NCBI RefSeq assembly: GCF_000350225.1
Contig: NW_005178809.1
Coordinates: 639,875-703,874, forward strand
DNA from: Chondrus crispus
Taxonomy: Eukaryota; Rhodophyta; Florideophyceae; Gigartinales; Gigartinaceae
Direction: 5' to 3'
DNA: 64,000 bases
The notes under the pieces were generated by a model. That model had not been told where the DNA came from and did no database searches. It saw only the letters and a list, made by a program, of their open reading frames with translations. This document shows, piece after piece, positions 27,989 through 38,520 of the stretch. The position numbers and the translations under genes were made by a program. Within the stretch, counting starts at the first letter, position 1. Every line of letters begins with the position of its first letter.

Positions 27989-30559
27989 ATGAGCCAAGAG
28001 TTTGAGCCCTCGATCCGCTCCGAAGCGGCGGATCTGAGTCCGGCCGCTGTGCAGTCCCCATCCGCCCCGTCGGGCGACGGCGACGCAGGTCCTCGTGACC
28101 GCGAACCGTCGCTCGGTTCCTCCGAGGAAAGAGCGGCGGCGATGTTCGAACGCATAGCCGAATACATCGAGGAAGTCCGTACTTCCCTTCGGATCGATGT
28201 ATCGGACCATGTATACACTCGATGCATGGCCGAACTCCGCTCCCTGCGTGAAGGGAGGTTCGATAGAGTGACGCAGTCCTTAGAGAATCTCCGAGCACTG
28301 ATCGACGATTTACACTCGCGGATCGTGCTCGTCGAAGACTCCCGTTTCGCCTCGCCCGGACCGTCCGGGCAAGGTCGTCCTGAGAGGCCGACCTCGGTGA
28401 GACGACCCGAGGACCGAACCTCTCCGTCCGCAGAGCAATTGGGTGCGTTCGCGCACCTCTCTGCTGAGCTCGACGCCACTCGTCGGCGTGCTCATGACAT
28501 GGAACGTACCATGGCCGAAAGGCTACCCGGTGCCCCCTCGAGAGGGCCCGGTGGTACCGTACCTCCGAGCGCCGCCGCCCCCGAGGGTTGGCGTCCGACT
28601 GGTGCCGCTACCAGCCGGACTGCAGAAGGAAGCCGTCCTCCGATAGACGCGAACTTCGCGTCTGAGACCCAAGCCTTGCCCCCCATCGCCGGAAGTAGGC
28701 GGCAAGTGGACCGCGTATCGTACGCGGACGAAAAGGACCGTGGAGGAGCCGCCCGCGGATCCGGAGAACCGATGTTCTCCGTCGATCCCCGCTGGGGCGG
28801 CTACCCGCCGGCGAGTTACGCCGAGCATCCAGGTCCGGTAGACGTCCGTACGCTACCGGTTACCTCCTTCGGCACGCTGGGTCCCGCTGAACCCGGGCTC
28901 GAGCCGGTACATACGATGATCCAAGAGTTCAGCGCCGTTGCTGACTATCGTATGTACCGCTTGGACAACACCTCGAGGCTCGTTACCTCGGGTGACGCGG
29001 GACGGATCGCGAAGTACGTCCAACGCTGTCGTGGGATCCGTCCCACGATGCGCAGCTTCGACGGTACCGACCCGATCCAGCTGCTGCCGTTTTTGAAGGA
29101 TATCCGAATCACCTTCAACTCGCAACACCTGACCGAAGGTGTTGCGGTACGAGTCCTCGCGCACTTCCTCGAACGCGACGCGGAGCGCCTGTATACGAGT
29201 TATACGATGCGTGGCCTCCGCGCCGGCCAGCTCCATGACGACGTGAGCTGGCCGGGACTCGTGAATCAATTCTTAAAACGCTACCTCACGGACGACGTGT
29301 TAGGTGAAGCGTACGACGCTGTCGCTACGGCGCGACAGCAATCGCATGAGACGGAAAGCACGTTTGCTGACCGACTCGAGACTGCTGCGTTCCGATGCAC
29401 GGCAGTCTTCTCCGAACAGTCCCTCGCGCACTACTTCGTGCGGGGACTTGCACCGGCAACCCGTGCCGCAGTATCCGAAACTGTGCAAAGGCTGCCAGGC
29501 AGTCAGAAGACCGATCTTCCGACCATCCGCCGTATCGCCACGGCGGAAGGTACAACGTACCGCGCTCGGCGCGGTTTACCTCTGCCGGATTCGAAACCGG
29601 TAGGGAAGGCTGGCAGGACTACGAAGTCCGCCGCGACAAGTTCGCCCGCCTCGACCCTCCATATCGGGGAGAATGAGTGGCAGGCCGACCCTGTCCTCAT
29701 TACGCAAGGAGCAGGGCCCGTGGGGGCACGAACCCCCTCACCAATGTCGACCGGAACGACATCGAGTTACGCGACCGCCTTCGCGGCCACTCCAAGAGTG
29801 GCAAGGGGTACGGACCCCCGGGTCGCAGAGCTCGACATATCGAGCCGAGATGCAGGAGGCGAAGCGCCTCGCGTGCCCCTCCTCACCGATGAGGAGGCGC
29901 GGCATGCGGCGACCTTCGCCTCAACGGACGGCAGCGTGTACGTATGCTGGCTATGCCGTACGTACGGGCATGCCATGTACGCGTGCCCGTTCCTGTCGCC
30001 GGAACAACGAATGTTCACGGCGTACAGGAACTACCGCTACCAGATGGAGACGCGCCCCGGCGCGCGCAATCTCCTCCGGCAAGCGGTGGGCGAGGGCCGT
30101 CCTCCGCGTCAAGGTTTCCCGAACCGAACGGGTGGGGGCGCACGCTTCGCCCCCCGTGGAGGCGGGTACCGTCGTAACGAAGTCGATCGTCGGGATCGAC
30201 CCGCCTATCGCCAGGCGGACACAAGGTACCCCCGACAAGGAGAAAGAGGGAACCGAGACCGTTCTCGGTTACCCCAACAGGTACAAAATGCGATAATGTA
30301 CCTGCAAGACTGGGTAGAGGATCCGTACCCTCTACCCACGGAGGGTCACGAAGGAGAGCCGACTCGCTTCGTCCCCCATATCCTGCAACGACCGGACGCC
30401 GCAGGTCAAGGCCCGGAAGTACCGGAGTACTTCGCCAAGGCCGCCGAGCCGCAGTGGGGGAATCGTGCCGACCCACGCGACCGGCTACCGGAAGAGGACC
30501 TGGCCGTCGATAGCCAGGAGGTTAGCTCCGATAGCACGGGTAGTTCGAAAAAAGGGTAA
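27989..30559 (+). CDS. Element C gag
   Basis: 856 codons from an ATG (MSQEFEPSIRSEAADL). Acidic and Ser/Pro-rich start; a coiled-coil-prone region at about 45-115 and 145-175; disordered Pro/Arg-rich linker; a capsid-like gag domain at about 350-530 (FDGTDPIQLLPFLKDIR, LAHYFVRGLAP); a canonical CCHC zinc knuckle CWLCRTYGHAMYAC near 655; then an Arg/Gly-rich tail (FPNRTGGGARFAPRGGGYRR) likely to bind RNA. It ends SSKKG at a TAA immediately after an A6G3 tract. Confidence 0.9.
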   Translation: MSQEFEPSIRSEAADLSPAAVQSPSAPSGDGDAGPRDREPSLGSSEERAAAMFERIAEYIEEVRTSLRIDVSDHVYTRCMAELRSLREGRFDRVTQSLENLRALIDDLHSRIVLVEDSRFASPGPSGQGRPERPTSVRRPEDRTSPSAEQLGAFAHLSAELDATRRRAHDMERTMAERLPGAPSRGPGGTVPPSAAAPEGWRPTGAATSRTAEGSRPPIDANFASETQALPPIAGSRRQVDRVSYADEKDRGGAARGSGEPMFSVDPRWGGYPPASYAEHPGPVDVRTLPVTSFGTLGPAEPGLEPVHTMIQEFSAVADYRMYRLDNTSRLVTSGDAGRIAKYVQRCRGIRPTMRSFDGTDPIQLLPFLKDIRITFNSQHLTEGVAVRVLAHFLERDAERLYTSYTMRGLRAGQLHDDVSWPGLVNQFLKRYLTDDVLGEAYDAVATARQQSHETESTFADRLETAAFRCTAVFSEQSLAHYFVRGLAPATRAAVSETVQRLPGSQKTDLPTIRRIATAEGTTYRARRGLPLPDSKPVGKAGRTTKSAATSSPASTLHIGENEWQADPVLITQGAGPVGARTPSPMSTGTTSSYATAFAATPRVARGTDPRVAELDISSRDAGGEAPRVPLLTDEEARHAATFASTDGSVYVCWLCRTYGHAMYACPFLSPEQRMFTAYRNYRYQMETRPGARNLLRQAVGEGRPPRQGFPNRTGGGARFAPRGGGYRRNEVDRRDRPAYRQADTRYPRQGERGNRDRSRLPQQVQNAIMYLQDWVEDPYPLPTEGHEGEPTRFVPHILQRPDAAGQGPEVPEYFAKAAEPQWGNRADPRDRLPEEDLAVDSQEVSSDSTGSSKKG

Positions 30560-30600
30560 AGACGGTTACGTACACGCGGTCGCGTGAGCCGTCTTTTCCC
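30544..30600 (+). promoter_or_regulatory. Predicted -1 frameshift junction between element C gag and pol
   Basis: Gag ends TCG AAA AAA GGG TAA. The -1 frame has a stop at 30541-30543, is then open across the gag end and runs without interruption into pol. Just after the gag stop, AAAGACGG (30558-30565) pairs with CCGTCTTT (30589-30596) and encloses a smaller CACGC/GCGTG stem. The A6 run is not a textbook heptamer in this frame, but the position matches the canonical site of element A. Confidence 0.6.
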
Positions 30601-30699
30601 CACGAACTAGACCCGACCCCGCGTGCTCGCCAAGGACACGGGGGGTATTGTCCGATAATACATCCCCCGCTACCGGGGGCGAGCACGGGAGCTCCGGTA

Positions 30700-33600
30700 A
30701 TGCCGACACAGGAGGGAGCGCACGTCGAGGCCTCCGAAGGCCCGACGTTAGGAGAACAAGACACCGGGACAGCCGACGTCCCGGTGAGGCGTAACGATGG
30801 CGACGGGGGCAACGACGACCGAAAAGATTCGGTCGACCCCCTGACTCCCGCGAGCCCAAGGTCGCCGGAGAAAGGTCCGTGTCGTACGGACTCGAGTAAT
30901 CCGAGGGGCGTCACTGATCCGCGGACGCCCCAAGGAAGGGGGAGAAGGAAACGCAAGCGGGGCCAGCACCGAAATCGAGGGCCCCGGCGGAACGACGTCA
31001 CCGATAAGGTCGCCCCGAAGGTTGTCGACGGCGTCATTTGCCTTATGACGTCGAAGATCTACAACGTCCTCGGCTCGATAGCCACAGAGGGAAATGCATT
31101 TAAACCCCGCACGATCGCCGTTGATACGTGCTCGGGGTATAATCTGGTGAGGAAGGCCGACCTTCCCCCCGATTGGACCCGTTACGTCGTGCACGACGCA
31201 CCTCTGCCACGATTGGCAGGCGCGAATAGCAACCCCCTCAAGCTTTCGGCCGTCGTCCGCCTGGCGGTGCGGTTGAGGAACACGGTGTTACGAATTCCGT
31301 TCGTAGTTGCGGACCAGCTCGCCGTGCCGGTCCTTCTCGGCACGGCCTTCATCGATACGCACGTGCGATGTATCGACATCGAAGCTCAACGAATGGAGCT
31401 ACGCCAAGGCGGTTCCGTCGCCATCGTCGACGGAAAGGGGGAGTCGACTACCCCTACCAGGCGACACGGGCGACACACGGGTCGGCCAGACGTACGCGAG
31501 GAGGCCCCGCAAGCGATCCGAATCGCCCGCTGGGTTACCATCCCCGCGATGTCACAAGCCCGCGTGCGTGTGACAACCGCGGGGAGGGGCCTCGTGTTCC
31601 TGGAACCCAAGCCCTCACTCCAACACCGACATGGAGTGAGGCTGACGAATGGCGTCGCGGAGGTCCTACCGAATCAGACCTTCGACGTCATCGTCGCGAA
31701 TTTCTCACGACGAGAAAGAAGGCTTCCGAAGCGCACCGTCGTGGGATACGCGAAGCGCAACCCCCTCGCGATCCTCACTCCCGAACGTAAGGTCGCCGAG
31801 GGGATCGCGCACGCGCTACACCTGACCGACGTGACCGATCAAGTCGGTGGGGTAGGGGTTGGCCGATCCAACTCCGACGATGAGACCACCGCCGGGGGCA
31901 GGGGGGTCGACCCGGTCGAACGGTCACCTTTGGGCCAACCGACGGCGAGGGGTACTGTACTCCCGCAGCAAAAGGATCCCGAAAATCCACCGATGGATTG
32001 GGAAAAAGAGATCGACCTGTCATACATCGATGATGACAAGCTCCGTGGCCACGTGATCGAGATGCTCCGTAAGCACTCGAGTCTGTGGAGCGGTGCGCTT
32101 GGAACGATCCAAGCCACGGAGCACCGCATCCCCCTCGAACCGGGAAAGAAACCGATTCGTTCTATGCCCTATCGGAAGGGCCCGGCCATGCGCGAAATGG
32201 TTGCGAAGGAGGTCAACAAGATGTTGAACGCAGGGGTTATCGAACCCGCGAGCACCGAGTGGGCGTCCCCGGTGGTGCTCGTACCGAAGAAAGAAGGCTC
32301 TCTTCGGTTCTGCGTAGACTACCGGCGTCTCAACGCGAAGACCGCAGCGGATTCGTATCCGCTGCCACGGATGGACGACTGCATCGACTCGTTAGGAGAT
32401 GCAGCCGTCTTCACCACGTTGGACTGCAATTCCGGTTATTGGCAGATCCCGGTCGCTCCGGAAGACCGGGATAAGACCACGTTTACGACGCACATGGGCA
32501 CGTTTCGCCACTTGCGCATGCCGTTTGGACTCAAAGGGGCACCGGCCACCTTCCAACGTGCGCTCGACATAATACTCTCCGGAGTCCGCTGGCAAATATG
32601 CCTCGTCTATCTCGACGACGTGATCGTGTTCTCCCGTACGCACGGAGAACACGCGAGGCATCTCGATACCGTCTTGAGCTTACTGCGGAGTTCCGGTATC
32701 TCCCTTAAGCTCAATAAGTGCAGCTTCTTCCGACCGAAGGTGCACTACCTGGGGCACGTCATCTCCCCAGGCAAATTGAGCGTGGCCGATACGGCGGCCG
32801 ACGCTTTCAAGACGTTCACGTTCCCGAGGACGTTGACGCAAGTGCGCTCGTTCCTCGGGGCGTGTAACGTATACCGCCGATTCGTTAAGGGGTTCGCTAA
32901 GATTGCGCGTCCTCTGACCGACATGACGCGCAAGGATTCGGATCCCGATTTCTATAACCCCACGGAGCTGCAACTTCAGGCGTTCGAGAACCTTAAGAAG
33001 TGCATGATCGCTCCGCCGATCCTCGCGTTGCCCCGGCACGGTCGTCCGTACATGATAGACACCGACGCGAGTGCCTACCAACTCGGCTGCACCTTACTTC
33101 AGGAGCACGAAGAGCCGAACGACTGGCGCCCCGTGGGATATTGGTCGTACTCACTGTCCGATAGTGAGCGCACCTACAGCGCTACCGAACGCGAGTGCTT
33201 CGCCGTAGTGTGGGCCGTCCGCACACTACGGCCGTACGTGGAAGGCACGAAGTTCACCGTACGGACGGACCATGACGCCCTCCGATGGCTCATGTCCCTC
33301 ACCGAGAGTTCCGGAAGACTCACCCGGTGGCGGCTACGTCTGGCTGAATACGATTTCACCATTCAGTACCGCCCCGGACGCGTGCATCAGGTGCCCGATG
33401 CCCTGTCACGACTCGTGTCGCCGAAAGTCGCCGATGACCCTCGCCCCACCGTCGAGGTGGATGACGACATCCCCACTTTCGACGGGGGCACGACAGTTCG
33501 AGACGTATCGAACGAGCTCGCGGACCACGCTTGTACCGCGAGCTGTGATCATCAGGCCGTCCATGTCTTCGTAACGACACGGAATCAAGCCGAAGCCCGA

Positions 33601-35280
33601 ACAAGGTCGCGCGCACGGACGCGCGACGAACCGCGAGGTGACGACGAAGCCCCCGCTCTCCAAGGACCCAATTCGTTTTGGGAGGAGAACGACGAGTTCG
33701 ACGCCGCCGACATCCAGCGCGCCGAAGACCCCGAGGCTGGCGCGCTCGACTCCCCGGTCGCCCCACCGCAGGACGACCTTCCGGCCCCTCTTACGATAGA
33801 GGAGATAGCCGAGGAGCAACGCGTGGATGACTTCTGCCAAACCGTTTTGGCACGACAGTCAGAGTCCCGGGACTCCGCGTTCTTCGAGGACCACCAAGGG
33901 GTGCTCAAGCGGAGACACCCCTTCGACCCTGATATCGTACAGGTGGTGGTACCTCGGACGCTCCGCGCCAGGCTCCTTCGCCTGTGCCACAACCCGGCCA
34001 TCGCGGGGCACCCGGGCCAGAACCGTATGTACTACGCACTTCGACGCGAGTACTACTGGCCCCACCTGGCTGCAGACGTAGCAGCCACGGTGCGAGGGTG
34101 TCGAACCTGCGCGATGAACCGGGTGAAGCTGAGGAAACATCTCAACCGATTGAGATTGTTTCCAGCTACGAGGCCCCTCGAGAGCCTCGCGATCGACATC
34201 TTGGGGCCGCTCCCCAAGACGAAGACAGGAAAACGGTTCCTGCTCGTGATTACGGACCGCTTCAGTAAGCTAACGCAAGTCGTTGCGCTCCGCACGATAA
34301 CAGCGCACACGGTCGCAGTTGCGTTCTGCGACTCGTGGGTGTTCAAGTATGGCGTCCCTCGCACGTTGCTTTCGGACAACGGCCCTCAGTTTAATGCCAA
34401 GTTCTTCCACAGCACGTGCCGCGTTCTGGGGATAGCGAATTTGTACACTTCGGCGTACCATCCCCAGACGAACGGGCAAGTCGAGCGATATAACCGAACA
34501 ATCGCCTCGATGCTGCGGAACTACGTGGGTGAACACCAGGACGACTGGGATGTGTACGTGGGGCCGCTTACGTATGCGTACAACTCCCACGTACATCGCA
34601 CCACGCGCACCACGCCGTTTGAGCTCGTGCTCAGCAGGCCACCGCCGGAGTTCTCTCTCCGACGGGCGGACGGCGACGCGCCCCCTTCCGATAGGCGGAA
34701 CCAACGTGCCGAGTTCCTCAAGACCTTGGATTCGACTATCCAGAAGGCCTACGGGAGCCTGCGTCGCACGCAGGCTCGCTACAAGCGCGACTTCGATAAG
34801 CGCATACGACGTATTAATTCCCGGCTCCGTCCCGGAGAATACGTATATCTCAACCCCCCCGATGGGGCTAAGACATCGAACAAGCTCGCCTCGCCCGCTG
34901 TCGGACCCTACCGCGTGCTCGCCAATGACCGCCGAACCATCACGATCGATCGTGATGGGGTCACCGAGCGAGTCTCCGCCGACCGCTGCGTGTACGCGCC
35001 GTCTCCGATAGACGCGCCACGAGCAAGTACGACGACCCCGGGAGACCTCGCAGATAAGGTCACCGCGGGGACGCAGTATGCCGTCGAACGGCTACTGAGA
35101 CATCGAGTCATGGAAGATGGAACTACGGAGTTCCTCATCAAGTGGGCGGATTACGACGCGCCCACTTGGACTGCGCGGACTCACGTCCCGGAGGAGTTGG
35201 TGTCTCGTTACGCCCAACGCCTCCGGAGACGTACCGGCAGAGACCTCACCCAAACCGTGAACGCGGACGTTCACGCTTAA
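30700..35280 (+). CDS. Element C pol: protease, RT, RNase H, integrase, chromodomain
   Basis: 1,526 codons from the first ATG; the frame is already open from 30544, so the natural product is likely gag-pol. Protease: AVDTCSGYNLVR near residue 145, with Cys where retropepsins have the Gly of D-T/S-G, and PVLLGTAFID near 208. RT: MLNAGVIEPAS, FCVDYRRLN, LDCNSGYWQI, MPFGLKGAPATFQ and YLDDVIVFS. RNase H: IDTDASAYQLGCTLLQ, ERTYSATERECFAVVWAV. Integrase: H2C2 finger (HNPAIAGHPGQ ... CRTCAMNR), core Asp (AIDILGPL), Asp (LLSDNGPQF), Glu (TNGQVERYNRT). C-terminal chromodomain YAVERLLRHR ... FLIKWADY ... TWTARTHVPEEL. All integrase and RT catalytic residues are present. Confidence 0.96.
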   Translation: MPTQEGAHVEASEGPTLGEQDTGTADVPVRRNDGDGGNDDRKDSVDPLTPASPRSPEKGPCRTDSSNPRGVTDPRTPQGRGRRKRKRGQHRNRGPRRNDVTDKVAPKVVDGVICLMTSKIYNVLGSIATEGNAFKPRTIAVDTCSGYNLVRKADLPPDWTRYVVHDAPLPRLAGANSNPLKLSAVVRLAVRLRNTVLRIPFVVADQLAVPVLLGTAFIDTHVRCIDIEAQRMELRQGGSVAIVDGKGESTTPTRRHGRHTGRPDVREEAPQAIRIARWVTIPAMSQARVRVTTAGRGLVFLEPKPSLQHRHGVRLTNGVAEVLPNQTFDVIVANFSRRERRLPKRTVVGYAKRNPLAILTPERKVAEGIAHALHLTDVTDQVGGVGVGRSNSDDETTAGGRGVDPVERSPLGQPTARGTVLPQQKDPENPPMDWEKEIDLSYIDDDKLRGHVIEMLRKHSSLWSGALGTIQATEHRIPLEPGKKPIRSMPYRKGPAMREMVAKEVNKMLNAGVIEPASTEWASPVVLVPKKEGSLRFCVDYRRLNAKTAADSYPLPRMDDCIDSLGDAAVFTTLDCNSGYWQIPVAPEDRDKTTFTTHMGTFRHLRMPFGLKGAPATFQRALDIILSGVRWQICLVYLDDVIVFSRTHGEHARHLDTVLSLLRSSGISLKLNKCSFFRPKVHYLGHVISPGKLSVADTAADAFKTFTFPRTLTQVRSFLGACNVYRRFVKGFAKIARPLTDMTRKDSDPDFYNPTELQLQAFENLKKCMIAPPILALPRHGRPYMIDTDASAYQLGCTLLQEHEEPNDWRPVGYWSYSLSDSERTYSATERECFAVVWAVRTLRPYVEGTKFTVRTDHDALRWLMSLTESSGRLTRWRLRLAEYDFTIQYRPGRVHQVPDALSRLVSPKVADDPRPTVEVDDDIPTFDGGTTVRDVSNELADHACTASCDHQAVHVFVTTRNQAEARTRSRARTRDEPRGDDEAPALQGPNSFWEENDEFDAADIQRAEDPEAGALDSPVAPPQDDLPAPLTIEEIAEEQRVDDFCQTVLARQSESRDSAFFEDHQGVLKRRHPFDPDIVQVVVPRTLRARLLRLCHNPAIAGHPGQNRMYYALRREYYWPHLAADVAATVRGCRTCAMNRVKLRKHLNRLRLFPATRPLESLAIDILGPLPKTKTGKRFLLVITDRFSKLTQVVALRTITAHTVAVAFCDSWVFKYGVPRTLLSDNGPQFNAKFFHSTCRVLGIANLYTSAYHPQTNGQVERYNRTIASMLRNYVGEHQDDWDVYVGPLTYAYNSHVHRTTRTTPFELVLSRPPPEFSLRRADGDAPPSDRRNQRAEFLKTLDSTIQKAYGSLRRTQARYKRDFDKRIRRINSRLRPGEYVYLNPPDGAKTSNKLASPAVGPYRVLANDRRTITIDRDGVTERVSADRCVYAPSPIDAPRASTTTPGDLADKVTAGTQYAVERLLRHRVMEDGTTEFLIKWADYDAPTWTARTHVPEELVSRYAQRLRRRTGRDLTQTVNADVHA

Positions 35281-35396
35281 GGGGGGGCCCTCAACCGCTC
35301 CTTCGCGGATTAACCCCAGCCTGCACGAACAGACTAAAACGGGAAGCGAAGGAGGTCGGCGGACCCTATCGGAGGGTCACAGCCGAGGACGCGTTC

Positions 35397-35506
35397 AAGT
35401 CAAGTCGTCTTGACTTCTCGGACGTCAAGGACGCGAGACATAAGAACAGGACAGTACGAACTGCCTGAAAAAATGTTGGGCCCTCGTAATGACCGACATT
35501 ACGAGG
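35397..35506 (+). other. Two hairpins shared with the C-family copy at 62.6-62.7 kb
   Basis: AAGTCAAG/CTTGACTT (35397-35404 and 35409-35416) and CCTCGTAATG/CATTACGAGG (35482-35491 and 35497-35506, loop ACCGA). The diverged copy keeps both, the second as CCTCGTAATG/CATTACGGGG with the loop changed, where the only stem change (A to G opposite T) still pairs as G-U. Confidence 0.75.
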
Positions 35507-38149
35507 ACCGCGAAACCCGGTTCGGATCGGAAAAGTCGGACGACACCCCCGAACAGGATTGCCGGACGACCCGTTAAGTCCAGCAACCACGGCGAGGAGG
35601 GGCGCCCGACGAACAAGGAGATCAACAGTGGGATCACGAGGGCCCTCGGTGGGAAGAGTAAGCGACCAAGAATGCCCATCGCTTTGGTCTCGGTATAACC
35701 GAGAAGGGGGAGGCTCACGTCGAGCTTTCAATCAGCATCCGCGTCGGAGAGCCCGGCAGAAGACCGGATCATGACCCTCCCGGTGTGGATCGTGCGCGAG
35801 AAAGCGCGCAAAACGCGTCGGCAGATGCGCAGACGAGCGAGGCTGCATTCCCCACAGCAGTCGCCAGGATAGTTAATGAAGGAGGGGTAAGCGAAAGCAA
35901 CTCAGCCTGAGGGGCACCAGTATATGCGCACAGACGCGAGACACCCCAAAACCGCCGCCGACACATGCCCCATAATACGGAAAATTACGGGGGATGAGAA
36001 CGTGGCACGTGAGCGAGTGCGCGCCATGCTCCAACACTGGTTGCGTCATCACCAAATCACCCCGCCACCACCCCCAGAATATATCGAAAAAATTAACGGG
36101 GCAATTACACCTGCACGCGCATGGCGTATGGAGATACTGTACGCTGGGCGACAAGCAAGAGCAAACCAGGACGGCGCTGCCCGAGGGTACAACGAATGCC
36201 CGCGTGAGGGTACACACGTCACACGCCCCCCCGATCGTAAAGGGAGGCGGGCGTGTGACGGAATCGTATGCCCGCATCGAGCGGATGCCTCGAAATCCCG
36301 ACCCACGGCACGCCGCCCGAGCGGCATTCTCCCTCTATCCGCCTACGCGCGCGGCCACGGACGAAGGGAAGGCGAACGTGAGCCACTTGCACGCTTACGC
36401 GCCCCCGCCGCCCAAGACGAAGGGCTCCGAAGGGCGCGATATCACGACAGCCTCCGCTACTGACCACTCCATTCGCGGCATCATGGGGACGCACTCCGAA
36501 TGCGAAGCACACAACGCGATCGCGTATTTGAGAACGCAACACGCGGTCGCCACGCACGCGAGCCAAACGCGACGCCTACCCCCCCTTTTTTTCCCCTTTC
36601 AACGGTACTAAATCTGACATCCTGTTCTGTGCGCGCCGCAGGGACCAAGAGAAGATCGTTCGCTACCGCCGACCATGGTCGCCGCGAGAAATTCTGCACA
36701 CCGCGCGCCCGCGTACGAGACGACCAGGAGGGGCGGGAGCACCGCCCGAGCAAGCCCCCCCGGGAGACAAGTCGAAGATTGATGAAACGCACAACCCACA
36801 GCCCAAACGTCGAGGACGTCATAGGGGCTTCGACTGTCGAGGAGAAAGTCGCATTGCACCATGCGTTGGATGCCTCGGGAGGCTCCACCAGCGGTATGCC
36901 GGCGGCATAAATTGAGATCTGTGGAAGCCCTCGTCGCAACAGCGTTCGGCGATCGACCCAATTGCGTCATCGATACAAGAGCAAGGACTCCCGCGCACAA
37001 GTACCGCCCCCGTCAGCCGCGAAAAAACCGATGTGACCGTTCCCCCTCCGTAGCCACTAGTCGCTGTACCCACAGGGCCACGCACTCAACCTCTACGAGA
37101 GCACAAAGCGCCCTGTAAGGACGCACGGAGAAGGGAGCATCAGGGAACTACTGCCGGCTCGAACGACGACGTTCGAGTCGCCCCGCTCGGGCACTGGAGG
37201 GAACGTCGGGAGTAATTATGATAGTAAGGAAGGAACGCAGGCAGAGATTCACGGCCTGCACAGCTGCCCCAGGGACGACCCCGCCCCGGCGCATGTCGCT
37301 CTCGGCACGCGAAGAATAGAACCGGGCCGGCGCCCCCACAGCGAAGGGAGCTCATTCGATGCCTCCCCGCGGTCGGGGCGTGACCACGATCTCAGCCCGG
37401 GCCATACCTTTGAAGGGACGAAGGGAGACGCATTCGACAATGCCGTGCCCCATGGACCTCTCGGGATGTGGTGGCGCCAACGCCCATTCCCGGCTCGTGC
37501 CCTAGCCGAGAAGGGTGCACGAGCCGGTCGGCGACCCGGAACGCGAGCGTTCCCGGAGACATGGTACCGTAAGATGAATGTCTCACGGCCGGGGGAGGAC
37601 GAGACGCATTTCGACAGAAGGGGACGAGCATGCACACCCCCGCCTCCACGCGCAAGAAGGGATGAGAGGTAGACAACGGGGACGCCTCTCCGTTCGCGAC
37701 GCGCTGCAGGGAAGACTTGGCACCCCGGAGAACCGGCGGCGTCGCGTTCAAGAGCGTAACAGAAGAAGGGGGAAGGGGTCAACACGTGTACGCGTGTGCC
37801 CCTGGGATGAAGCGCAACACGCGAAATATACCGAGGCCGCACCGCAGCTTATGTTGAAAATTTCGCAAGAAAACATTTTCGCGGGAAACATTTTTGGGCA
37901 ATTTTTTTGGGCAATTTAATCGAGAGCATAGGGCAGTCGCTGGAGCGTGCGCGGACAAAAACGCCTCCGTGTCCGTCCGTCCGCGTCACGTGCGGTAACT
38001 ACAGTACGACGCGTGCGGCGCGCGTCTGTGAAACCATCATGTCTCTAAACTGCGCAAGTACGGTTTGGATTTTGTAACGAGATGCATCCGCCCGCGCTGC
38101 CCCACTGCGCGCTCGTGCCGCTGCGCTCCTACATCACGCGCGGCCCCTT

Positions 38150-38520
38150 TTCGAGCGTCCTCAGCTCGCTCTGCCTGCCGCCGACTACGCGTGGGCTATT
38201 CCATTACTTCCCGTCCCCCCCCCCGAAACTATTTTCGCGAAGCGCAACGAGCTGTTTGGCATCGACGCCGATACCTACCTCGCTGACCCATCAGACGGAC
38301 CACGCAACCGAACACCGAGGAGGACATCCTCCTCGAGGACGTCATCAGATGCAGCGACGCTCCGACGCACCCAACGTCGCACAATTGCGCGCCTTTGGCC
38401 CCTACACGACGCGCTGCCACACCACAAACGCGCAATTCCCCTGATCGACACCGTTGACCGTCAACCGCCGGAGGGCGACTGCGTCGTCACCACAATCCCC
38501 TACGTCTCGCCCAATCTCCC
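38150..38520 (+). other. Protein-like segment inside the element C block, possibly a captured gene fragment
   Basis: Around 38180-38300 one frame reads DYAWAIPLLPVPPPETIF, KRNELFGIDADTYLADP, then shifts near 38320 (EEDILLEDVIRCSDAP). Near 38445-38515 another piece reads LIDTVDRQPPEGDCVVTTIP and YVSPNLP. The text looks like decayed coding sequence, but I do not recognise a family and the frame changes at least twice. Confidence 0.3.

Noticed and set aside
37249..37842. 197-codon minus-strand ORF in the element C block
   Set aside because: Arg/Pro/Gly-rich text typical of GC-rich random frames; no domain.
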